This document shows positions 43,950 to 50,898 of a stretch of 64,000 nucleotides of DNA, piece by piece (within the stretch, counting starts at the first letter, position 1; the number at the start of each line of letters is the position of its first letter). Under the pieces are notes generated by a model that was given only the letters and a program-made list of their open reading frames with translations, was not told the DNA's origin and searched no databases. Origin of the DNA: Microbacterium sp. C7(2022) (GTDB lineage Bacteria; Actinomycetota; Actinomycetes; Actinomycetales; Microbacteriaceae). The translations under genes were made by a program, and so were the position numbers. The stretch spans positions 186,001 through 250,000 of the forward strand of contig NZ_JAPEHV010000001.1 of assembly GCF_028823665.1 (NCBI RefSeq), given 5' to 3'.

Positions 43950-43962
43950 TACGGTGGGGCGC
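43950..43962 (+). promoter_or_regulatory. Leaderless -10 box for alarmone synthetase
   Basis: TACGGT (43950-43955), 7 nt before ATG 43963. Confidence 0.5.
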
Positions 43963-44667
43963 ATGGCGAACCCCGCATCGACGCTCGATCCCCTCGACGG
44001 CCTGGAGGAATCCATCACGGTCTCGCCGGCCGAACTGCGGGCCGCGCGTGACGAGTTCCAGCGCTTTCTGCTGGAGTACCGCTTCGGGATGCAAGAGATC
44101 GAGACGAAGATCGCCATCCTGCGCGAAGAGTTTCAGCTCATGCACGACTACAACCCGATCGAGCACGTCTCCAGCCGGGTGAAGACGGCCGACTCACTAC
44201 TGGAGAAGGTGCAGCGCAAGGGCGTCGAGACCGACTTCGACAGCATTCGCGCGAGCATCCACGACGTCGCGGGCGTGCGCATCACGTGTGCGTTCGTGAG
44301 TGACGTGTATCGATTGTTCGACCTGCTGACCACACAGGATGATGTGCGCGTGCTGTCGGTCAAGGACTACATCGCGTCGCCGAAAGACAACGGCTACAAG
44401 AGTCTGCACGCGATCCTCGAAGTGCCCGTCTTCCTATCGACGGGGCGCATCGAGGTGCCCGTCGAGGTGCAGTTCCGCACCGTCGCGATGGACTTCTGGG
44501 CGAGCCTCGAGCACAAGATCTACTACAAGTACGACCGCCACGTGCCATCGCACCTGCTCGACAGCCTGCGCGAAGCGGCGCTGACCGCGTCCGAACTGGA
44601 TCAGCGCATGCATGGCCTTCACGAGGAGATCCGTGGCAGCGCCCGCCCGCGTGTGACAGGGGTCTAG
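43963..44667 (+). CDS. Small alarmone synthetase (RelA/SpoT synthetase domain)
   Basis: 234 aa with only the (p)ppGpp synthetase domain. Motifs: SRVKTADSLLEKVQRKG (ATP), DVAGVRITC, SPKDNGYKSLHAIL (GTP/Tyr site) and VEVQFRTVAMDFWASLEHKI with the catalytic Glu. No hydrolase HD domain and no TGS or ACT domain, so constitutive or transcriptionally controlled alarmone synthesis, as RelQ/RelP-type SAS proteins. It stands among stress and ion homeostasis genes. Confidence 0.93.
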   Translation: MANPASTLDPLDGLEESITVSPAELRAARDEFQRFLLEYRFGMQEIETKIAILREEFQLMHDYNPIEHVSSRVKTADSLLEKVQRKGVETDFDSIRASIHDVAGVRITCAFVSDVYRLFDLLTTQDDVRVLSVKDYIASPKDNGYKSLHAILEVPVFLSTGRIEVPVEVQFRTVAMDFWASLEHKIYYKYDRHVPSHLLDSLREAALTASELDQRMHGLHEEIRGSARPRVTGV

Positions 44668-44678
44668 GCCGCCGCGGG

Positions 44679-44691
44679 TACGCTGAACGGC
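44679..44691 (+). promoter_or_regulatory. Leaderless -10 box for antiporter
   Basis: TACGCT (44679-44684), 7 nt before GTG 44692. Confidence 0.5.
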
Positions 44692-45894
44692 GTGCACTTC
44701 GTCGACACGTCGTTCCTCGCCATCACTTTTCTTGCGGTGTTAGCTCCGCTGTTGGCGCGAGGTCTCGGCAGGTGGGTGCGCGTCCCGCTCGTGGTGTTCG
44801 AGTTGCTCCTGGGCATCCTCATGGGGCCGAGCCTGCTCGGCTGGGTCGGCGAGAGCGAGATCATCGACCTGCTGAGCGAGTTCGGCTTGGCGATGCTGTT
44901 CTTCGTCGCCGGTACCGAAATTCAGGCCAGCACGATGCGCGGGCGCCTCGGGCGCAACGCATGGGTGGGCTGGTTCATGTCGGTAGCGGCCGGGTTCGGG
45001 CTCGGCTGGGTACTTGTTCCCGGCGAAGGGGCGATCATTGTCGCGGTGGCGTTCGCCTCGACCGCGCTCGGCACGCTGCTGCCGATCTTGCGCGACGCGG
45101 GTGAACTACGCACCCCGTACGGCCAGGCGGTGAGCGCACTCGGTACCGTGGGCGAGTTCGGTCCGCTGATTGCCATTTCGATCTTCCTCGGTGGGCGCGA
45201 ACCCGGGCCCGCAACGGTCGTGCTCGCGATTTTCGCGGTCATCGCCGGATTTGCGGTCTGGTGGGCGATGCGCGTCCCTCAGGGCAGCCTGCACGAGTTC
45301 GTCAGTTCGTCGTTGCACACCTCGGGCCAGTTCGCCGTGCGCACCGTGCTGCTGATCGTGGCAGCCATGGTCACCCTCAGCCTCGCGCTCGACATCGACA
45401 TGCTGCTCGGTGCGTTCACCGCCGGCGTCCTGTGGCGCCTCATCATGCGCGAGGCCAGCGAACACGACCGTCATGCCGTCGAGAGCAAGATCGAGGGGCT
45501 CGCGTTCGGTTTCTTGGTGCCGATCTTCTTCATCTACACCGGCGTCACGTTCGACCTGCGCGCGCTCATCGAAGACCCGCTGCTGGCGGCCCTGGTGCCG
45601 GTCACGTTGGTCTTGCTGTTCGCGATCCGCGGCCTTCCGTCGATGCTCGTTGCGCCACCGGGCAGCCTGTTCGGTGAGCGGCTGGCGATCGGTTTGATGG
45701 GCGCCACAGGGCTGCCGATCATCGTGGCCGTGACCGCCATCGGCGTGAATGCCGAGATCATCAGCAGCGGAATCGCCTCGGTGCTGGTGGGGGCCGGGAT
45801 GCTGTCGGTGCTGCTCTTCCCGCTGATTGCCAGCGCGCTGCACGGCGAGAAGATCTCACGCAGCAAGGACGCCCTCATCGAGAACGAGGCGTAG
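44692..45894 (+). CDS. CPA2-family cation/proton antiporter
   Basis: 400 aa, about 12 helices of the Na+/H+ exchanger (CPA2) fold. ELLLGILMGPSLLGW and the unwound-helix region FVAGTEIQ (usually GLE/GLD), plus FASTALGTLLPIL and GLAFGFLVPIFFIYTGVTFD. No RCK/TrkA tail, so a short KefB/NapA-like protein. Ion specificity unknown. Confidence 0.9.
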   Translation: MHFVDTSFLAITFLAVLAPLLARGLGRWVRVPLVVFELLLGILMGPSLLGWVGESEIIDLLSEFGLAMLFFVAGTEIQASTMRGRLGRNAWVGWFMSVAAGFGLGWVLVPGEGAIIVAVAFASTALGTLLPILRDAGELRTPYGQAVSALGTVGEFGPLIAISIFLGGREPGPATVVLAIFAVIAGFAVWWAMRVPQGSLHEFVSSSLHTSGQFAVRTVLLIVAAMVTLSLALDIDMLLGAFTAGVLWRLIMREASEHDRHAVESKIEGLAFGFLVPIFFIYTGVTFDLRALIEDPLLAALVPVTLVLLFAIRGLPSMLVAPPGSLFGERLAIGLMGATGLPIIVAVTAIGVNAEIISSGIASVLVGAGMLSVLLFPLIASALHGEKISRSKDALIENEA

Positions 45895-45901
45895 CGCAGC
45901 G

Positions 45902-46369
45902 ATGGATGCGGCGTCGGCAGAGATCTTCGCGCGGGCGCGCGAGCAGCTCGCCGACGCCCCTCGAGAGGCGCTGGGCACGCACATGGTGCCGCGCCGCATT
46001 CTGGGCATCCCGCGGGCGCCGCGCATCATTCCCGCAGGCACGGCCTGGCATCTGGGGGTGTTCCTCCTCACCGAGGATGCGGTCTTCGCCACCGGCGAGG
46101 TCGTGCGCGCGCGGCACGAAGCGATCCGGGGCTACACCGCCGAAGCTCAGCGTCAGCGCTCCGAACTGGCCGCGGCCGCGTCGCGCGGCGGGTTCGCCGA
46201 CGGCGTCGTCGTCCACATCGGGTGGGAAGCGCCCGGCGAAGCGCTTCTCCGCGTAGAGGACGGCGTCCCCGTCGTGCGCTGGAGTGTGCGAGGGGGCTGG
46301 ATGCCGCTGCAGGACTATCTGCGCGAGCGAATCGAGCTGCTGGCCCACCCGCCGACCGGCTCGACCTGA
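45902..46369 (+). CDS. Hypothetical protein
   Basis: 155 aa soluble protein, not recognised. Mixed alpha/beta with PAGTAWHLGVFLLTEDAVFATGEVVRA (two strands) and WSVRGGWMPLQDYLRERIELL at the end. It begins 7 nt after the antiporter stop, so it is probably co-transcribed with it. Codon use matches its neighbours. Confidence 0.75.
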   Translation: MDAASAEIFARAREQLADAPREALGTHMVPRRILGIPRAPRIIPAGTAWHLGVFLLTEDAVFATGEVVRARHEAIRGYTAEAQRQRSELAAAASRGGFADGVVVHIGWEAPGEALLRVEDGVPVVRWSVRGGWMPLQDYLRERIELLAHPPTGST

Positions 46370-46428
46370 CGCTTTGCCATGCCCGCGGCATCCGTGTCAA
46401 GCACGTCGCGACCGATTGTGCAGATTTG

Positions 46429-46441
46429 TAGCGTCGAAGAC
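46429..46441 (+). promoter_or_regulatory. Leaderless -10 box for TspO-like gene
   Basis: TAGCGT (46429-46434), 7 nt before ATG 46442. Confidence 0.45.
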
Positions 46442-47272
46442 ATGGACAGCTCAGCGAAGGACCTCACCCGCCAGATCCTCGTGATCAGCGCGGCCTGTTT
46501 CATGATCATCGCCGCACTGGTGGGCACCGGCGCGCTCGGCGGAACTCCTGTGCAAGACCTGCAGGACGGCGCGCTGGCGGCCGATGCGACCTACCTCGCC
46601 CCCGCAACCTCGGCGTTCTCGATCTGGTCGGCGGTGTACGTGGGCCTGCTCGTGTACACCGTGTGGCAGGCTCTGCCCTCGCAGCGGGCGAATGAGCGGC
46701 AGCGCGCGCTCGGCGGCCTCATCGCGATCACGATGGTGCTCAACGGGATCTGGCTGGTGCTCGCCCAGTTGACGACGCTGATCCTGACGGTGATCGGCAT
46801 CTTCGTCCTGTTGATCGCACTTGCGCTGACGCTGCGCAAAGCGGTCGTCGTCTCCCCGTCGCAGGGCTGGATCGACCGCATTCTGATCGACGGTGTCACC
46901 GGCCTGCACTTGGGGTGGGTCACCCTGGCTTCGGTTGCGAACCTGACCGCGTGGCTCACGCAGATCGGCCCGGCCGAGTGGGAGAATGCCGCAGAAGTGC
47001 TCGGTGTCACCGTGCTTGTCGCGGTCGCGGCCATCGGCGTCACACTGTCGTGGGCGACCGCACGACTGGCCCCGGCGCTCGCACTGACGTGGGGTCTGTC
47101 GTGGCTCGCTGTGGCGCGCCTGACCGACCAGCCGCGCAGTGATGTGATCGGCTACGCGGCGGCCGCGGTCGCCGCGGTGATCCTGGTCGCGGGAATCGTG
47201 TTCACCGTGCGCGGCCTGCGCGCGGGAGTCACGCAGAACCGAAGCGCCGCGCAAACGCCCGCAACAGCCTGA
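46442..47272 (+). CDS. TspO/MBR-like tryptophan-rich membrane protein
   Basis: 276 aa with about eight helices. PATSAFSIWSAVYVGLLVYTVWQA recalls the P--xF---W---Y signature of TspO/MBR proteins, though the protein is longer than bacterial TspO (about 160 aa). Related Micrococcales proteins are annotated tryptophan-rich sensory protein. Ligand (porphyrin, cholesterol-like) unknown. Its last 44 nt overlap the convergent amidotransferase gene. Confidence 0.7.
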   Translation: MDSSAKDLTRQILVISAACFMIIAALVGTGALGGTPVQDLQDGALAADATYLAPATSAFSIWSAVYVGLLVYTVWQALPSQRANERQRALGGLIAITMVLNGIWLVLAQLTTLILTVIGIFVLLIALALTLRKAVVVSPSQGWIDRILIDGVTGLHLGWVTLASVANLTAWLTQIGPAEWENAAEVLGVTVLVAVAAIGVTLSWATARLAPALALTWGLSWLAVARLTDQPRSDVIGYAAAAVAAVILVAGIVFTVRGLRAGVTQNRSAAQTPATA

Positions 47273-47969
47273 CGGGCTCGGTCACCTTCGCGCTCAGCAC
47301 GCGCGCGGCGGTCTCGTCGAACGCGGTGGCGTCGAAATAGCCGTCGTTGCGGTAGACCACCATGCGTTCGGTGAACGCCACGGGCGTGGGCTCGGGGTGG
47401 AACTGCGTGGTGTACAGCCGTTCGCCGACGCGGTAGGCCTGCACCGGGCACGCGTCGTTGCTCGCCAGAAGCACCGAGCCGGCCGGAGCGCTCGCCGTGC
47501 CCTCCTTGTGAGCGGTGAGAGCGGAGAAGCGGTTCGCGAGTCCGCCGAACAGCGGGTCGGTCTGCGCCGCGTCGGTGAGTTCGATCATCGTCGGGCCGGT
47601 GTCTTCGGGGAAGGCGCGGGTCACGTCACCGCCGAGCATGCGCGTGACAACGCCGATTCCGTAACACGTGAACAGCGCCGCAGGCCCGTCACCCGCGCCG
47701 GCGTGAGCCGCCAGGTGCTCGAGATCACGCTCGAGCCGCACCTGCGGCTCGGTCTTCGTCGGCTCAGGGTCTGCCACATTGAAAGGGCTTCCTCCGACGA
47801 CGAAGGCCTGGTACCGGTCGAAAACGTCGTGGGGGAGGGGGTTTCGCACCAAGTCGTGGTGATCGATGGCATCCCGCTCCAGCTGCATCGCCGTGCGGAA
47901 CGACTCATACTCCGCCGCCGCCGCGTCCTGTTGCGGGCGCACGCACACATAGAGCACCGAACCGGTCAT
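47229..47969 (-). CDS. Class I glutamine amidotransferase-like protein
   Basis: 246 aa single-domain amidotransferase. Nucleophile region LFTCYGIGVV (Cys; the usual elbow is GxCxG) and FHPEPTP with the His-Glu pair, plus a VVGGSPFNV oxyanion segment. Stand-alone members act in resistance or gamma-glutamyl metabolism; no synthetase partner is adjacent. ATG 47969 follows a TAGACT box by 6 nt. Confidence 0.88.
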   Translation of the reverse strand: MTGSVLYVCVRPQQDAAAAEYESFRTAMQLERDAIDHHDLVRNPLPHDVFDRYQAFVVGGSPFNVADPEPTKTEPQVRLERDLEHLAAHAGAGDGPAALFTCYGIGVVTRMLGGDVTRAFPEDTGPTMIELTDAAQTDPLFGGLANRFSALTAHKEGTASAPAGSVLLASNDACPVQAYRVGERLYTTQFHPEPTPVAFTERMVVYRNDGYFDATAFDETAARVLSAKVTEPVRLLRAFARRFGSA

Positions 47970-47981
47970 TCCAGCAGTCTA
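47970..47981 (-). promoter_or_regulatory. Leaderless -10 box for amidotransferase
   Basis: TAGACT on the minus strand (47976-47981), 6 nt before ATG 47969. Confidence 0.5.
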
Positions 47982-48039
47982 AATCTGTCGTCGCCGTCAC
48001 GTATCAGCCCGTGCCTTTCGCGCTCTGTGTCGTTGTGGA

Positions 48040-48052
48040 CACAATGGGCGCT
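48040..48052 (+). promoter_or_regulatory. Possible leaderless -10 box of sigma-protease operon
   Basis: CACAAT (48040-48045), 7 nt before ATG 48053. It would start the four-gene sigma-factor/protease operon. Confidence 0.35.
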
Positions 48053-48661
48053 ATGACGCAACAAGGTGCCGACGCACTTCCCACCGACGAGGAGCTTCCT
48101 CGGTGGGAACGGGCGGCGGCGCTTTTCGTGCGCTGGCGCGGCGGTGATTCGCGCGCGATGGACGACCTGGTGCGGCTCATGACGCCGACTCTGTGGCACG
48201 TCGCTCGCGCATACGGCCTGGACCACGCGCTGGCTCAAGATGTCGTCCAGACGACGTGGCTGACACTCGTGCGCAGGCACGAATCGATCCATGAGCCGCA
48301 AGCGATCTCGGGGTGGCTCACCATGTGTGCGCGCCGCGAGGCGTGGCGCGTGGGGAAAGCACACCGTCGAGCGGATGCCACCGAGAGCGATGCTCTCGAA
48401 CCGCACCTTCCTGTCCACGAATCCGCCGAGCACACCGCCGAAACCACAGAAGAATCCCGACGACTGTGGACCGCGGTGACCACGCTCAACGAACGATGCC
48501 AGCGCCTGCTGCGAATCGTCGCGTTCGAAGAGCGGCCCGACTACGCGCGCATCGCCGAGGACCTCGCGATGCCGATCGGGTCGATCGGACCGACACGGCA
48601 GCGGTGCCTGGGCAAACTCCGCGCTGCACTTGAAAGCGACGGATGGGAAGGACACGAATGA
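48053..48661 (+). CDS. ECF-like sigma-70 family RNA polymerase sigma factor
   Basis: 202 aa. Region 2 spans about 25-95 (MDDLVRLMTPTLWHVARAYG; QDVVQTTWLTLVRRHESI, the DNA-binding and -10 recognition helices), region 4 about 130-190 (LNERCQRLLRIVAFEERPDYARIAEDL; GPTRQRCLGKLRAAL recognition helix). No region 1 or 3, so group IV (ECF). No membrane or zinc anti-sigma gene follows; instead an ATGA overlap joins it to a small soluble protein, then a subtilase and a CHAT protease. In-frame ATG 48044 and 48011 are alternatives. Confidence 0.93.
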   Translation: MTQQGADALPTDEELPRWERAAALFVRWRGGDSRAMDDLVRLMTPTLWHVARAYGLDHALAQDVVQTTWLTLVRRHESIHEPQAISGWLTMCARREAWRVGKAHRRADATESDALEPHLPVHESAEHTAETTEESRRLWTAVTTLNERCQRLLRIVAFEERPDYARIAEDLAMPIGSIGPTRQRCLGKLRAALESDGWEGHE

Positions 48662-49128
48662 TGGATGCCGAAGAGTTCGCCGGTGACGCCGCGCTGTTCG
48701 CGCGACTGCGTGACACGTGGTCGCAGATCGACCCTGTTCCGGCAGACCTGGTCGACCGCATGGTCGCCGCCGTTGCCGTGGCCGATCTGTCGCGCGAGTA
48801 CGAAATGCTGACTCTGGTCGACACGGCTGCCGCCGCCGTCCGTAGCGAGAGCGAGACCACGACGCTGCAGTTCAGCGACGGGACGGTCAATGTTCTGCTC
48901 CATGTCAGCGCGACGGCCGATGGGCGACGTCGCGTGGACGGATGGGTGGATGCTGTGCCCTTGGCGATCGTGCTCGTTCAGGGCGAGAGTGAGATGGCGA
49001 GCGAGTCGGTGGAGAACAACAGGTTCGCCTTCGATGAGGTGGCACCGGGCCTGGCGCACGTACGACTGGTGGTGCGCACCGGCGGTGACGACGTACGCGA
49101 GTTTCAGACACCGCAGTTCGAGATTTGA
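48658..49128 (+). CDS. Small soluble protein linked to sigma factor and proteases
   Basis: 156 aa, unrecognised. Residues about 1-55 are helical (LRDTWSQIDPVPADLVDRMV, a pattern I associate with proteins beside CHAT genes in actinobacteria); residues 65-156 alternate as in a beta sandwich (QFSDGTVNVLLHVSATADG; GLAHVRLVVRTGGDDV). No Cys/His zinc site and no membrane helix. Overlap with the sigma gene means coupled translation. Plausible as sigma-binding inhibitor or as a protease substrate; function not shown by sequence. Confidence 0.85.
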   Translation: MMDAEEFAGDAALFARLRDTWSQIDPVPADLVDRMVAAVAVADLSREYEMLTLVDTAAAAVRSESETTTLQFSDGTVNVLLHVSATADGRRRVDGWVDAVPLAIVLVQGESEMASESVENNRFAFDEVAPGLAHVRLVVRTGGDDVREFQTPQFEI

Positions 49129-49176
49129 TTCGAACTGCCTTGACGGCCGCCGCGGCGGCGGGGGGAGCAGAGCCTG

Positions 49177-50868
49177 ATGGCTGTCGGCGACGGAGACTAT
49201 GGATGGCGCGCGCGGGTCGAGGCGGCGAAGCCGAGGGGCGTGCCCCTGAGTGACGCGGGGGAGAGCGTCGAGGGCTTCGACGCGTATCCGACCGCATACG
49301 CCCCCGATCACCTGCTGATCACCGATTCCGGCGATCTTGCTCACACCCTTCGCGAGCTGCGGCGTGCGGCCGGCGAATTCGGCTGGGGCGTCCGGCTGGC
49401 CACGATCAAGGGCGACCGCCTCGAAGACGACGACGCGTTCTCTCGTGCGAAGGAGGCCCGCGAAGAGCTCGGGCTTCCGCTCGTGCTGATCGCCGTCATC
49501 TTCCCCGATCCGCGGGAGGGGCGCGACGACAAGCCTGTCCCGCCCGTCGACGCGTGGCGACTGCTGCAGCGGGCGCGCGCTCTCACGGGATCACCCGTCG
49601 AGGGCGCGGGGCTCGACCACGTCATCAGCGTCGACCCGTTCGGTTCGACGAACCCGTTTGGCTCCACGAACCCGTTTGGCTCGACCAACCCGTTTGGCTC
49701 GACCAACCCCTTCGGTTCGACCAACCCGTTCGGGTCGACCAACCCGTTCGGCTCGACCAACCCGTTCGGCTCGACCAACCCGTTCGGCTCGACCAACGCG
49801 CCCGGCCCGGGTACCTACGCCTACCCGGGTTCCGGTGGTCGCGAAGTCGTCACATATATCGGTGACCCGCCGCGCCGCGACGATGAGAGCATCCGCGGTC
49901 GTCGCCCCGTCATCGCCTATATGGACACCGGGTGCGGCGAGCACCCGTGGCTCCCCGACTCGATCGTCGACCGGCATCCCACCCTTCACGGTGAACCGAT
50001 CGGAATCTCCTCGCCGGCGACCGACCCTGAGTCGATCGGCGACCTGTATGGCCCGTTCGATGGGTTTCTGGATGCCGCTTCCGGGCACGGCACCTTCGTC
50101 GCCGGGATCCTGCGGCAGGAGTGCCCCGATGCCGATCTCATCTCGATCAGGGTTGCCGACAGCCAGGGAACGCTTCTTGAGGGAGAGTTTCTCCACGCCG
50201 TGCGCGCCGTCGCAGAGTTGGTCATCCGAGAAGCCAAGGGGATGCCGGGTGGACGCCCGATCGACGTTCTCAACCTGTCGCTGAGCTACTACCACGAGAC
50301 CCCCGCGGACGGGCAGTTCGATCAGACGCTCGTGCAGTACTTGATCGCGGCGCGCCGACACGGGTGCGCGGTCGTGTGTTCGGCGGGGAACGACGCCACC
50401 GATCGCCCGGCATTCCCCGCTGCCCTGTGGCGGTGGCCGGACGCCGAGTTCACTGTGGACGACCCCGCCGATGCCGCGCCGCACCTTTCGGTGGGCGCAC
50501 TCAACCCGAACGGCGTGTCGGTGGCGCTCTTCAGCAACGTCGGTCACTGGGTGCAGGTGTATGCGCCGGGTGCGTCGGTCGTGAGCGCCTTTCCTCCCCT
50601 CAACGGAGGCACGCAGGCCGGCACGCGCAACGATCGGTACGGCTTGCGCCGAGAGACGATCGACCCCGATGACTTCACCGGAGGGTTTTCGGTGTGGAGC
50701 GGCACATCGTTCGCCGCCCCGTTCATCGCGGGACTCGTGGCGACGCTCGTCGAAGATGGTCTGATCGACGGCAAGCACTCGTCCGTGGAATCTCGCGTGA
50801 AGGCGTTGGCGAAGGCTGGTGCCCGCGTGCGCAAGGAGTGGGCGGGGCGTCGGCGCGCACCCGCGTGA
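49177..50868 (+). CDS. Intracellular S8 subtilisin-like protease with NPFGST repeats
   Basis: 563 aa. Residues 1-150: unrecognised N-terminal domain. Residues 153-206: nine tandem hexapeptides (DPFGST then eight NPFGST). From about 235: subtilase domain with Asp250 (AYMDTG), His304 (SGHGTFVAGI), oxyanion Asn405 (SAGND) and Ser511 (SGTSFAAP), a complete triad. No signal peptide, so a cytoplasmic protease. GGGGGAG ribosome site upstream. Third gene of the sigma-factor/CHAT operon. The repeat sits where a pro-domain linker would be, so it may be a cleavable or flexible hinge. Confidence 0.93.
   Translation: MAVGDGDYGWRARVEAAKPRGVPLSDAGESVEGFDAYPTAYAPDHLLITDSGDLAHTLRELRRAAGEFGWGVRLATIKGDRLEDDDAFSRAKEAREELGLPLVLIAVIFPDPREGRDDKPVPPVDAWRLLQRARALTGSPVEGAGLDHVISVDPFGSTNPFGSTNPFGSTNPFGSTNPFGSTNPFGSTNPFGSTNPFGSTNPFGSTNAPGPGTYAYPGSGGREVVTYIGDPPRRDDESIRGRRPVIAYMDTGCGEHPWLPDSIVDRHPTLHGEPIGISSPATDPESIGDLYGPFDGFLDAASGHGTFVAGILRQECPDADLISIRVADSQGTLLEGEFLHAVRAVAELVIREAKGMPGGRPIDVLNLSLSYYHETPADGQFDQTLVQYLIAARRHGCAVVCSAGNDATDRPAFPAALWRWPDAEFTVDDPADAAPHLSVGALNPNGVSVALFSNVGHWVQVYAPGASVVSAFPPLNGGTQAGTRNDRYGLRRETIDPDDFTGGFSVWSGTSFAAPFIAGLVATLVEDGLIDGKHSSVESRVKALAKAGARVRKEWAGRRRAPA
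49633..49794 (+). repeat. Nine in-frame 18-bp tandem repeats (NPFGST)
   Basis: Units follow AACCCGTTCGGCTCGACC with scattered third-position changes. Units 3 and 4 are identical to each other, and units 7, 8 and 9 are identical, showing recent local duplication. Coding sequence of the subtilase. Confidence 0.97.
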
Positions 50869-50898
50869 ACGGCGCGCCGCTGACATCTGCGCCAAGAT

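Noticed and set aside
49633..49794. CRISPR-like array
   Set aside because: The repeats are contiguous 18-bp coding units without spacers and encode NPFGST in frame.
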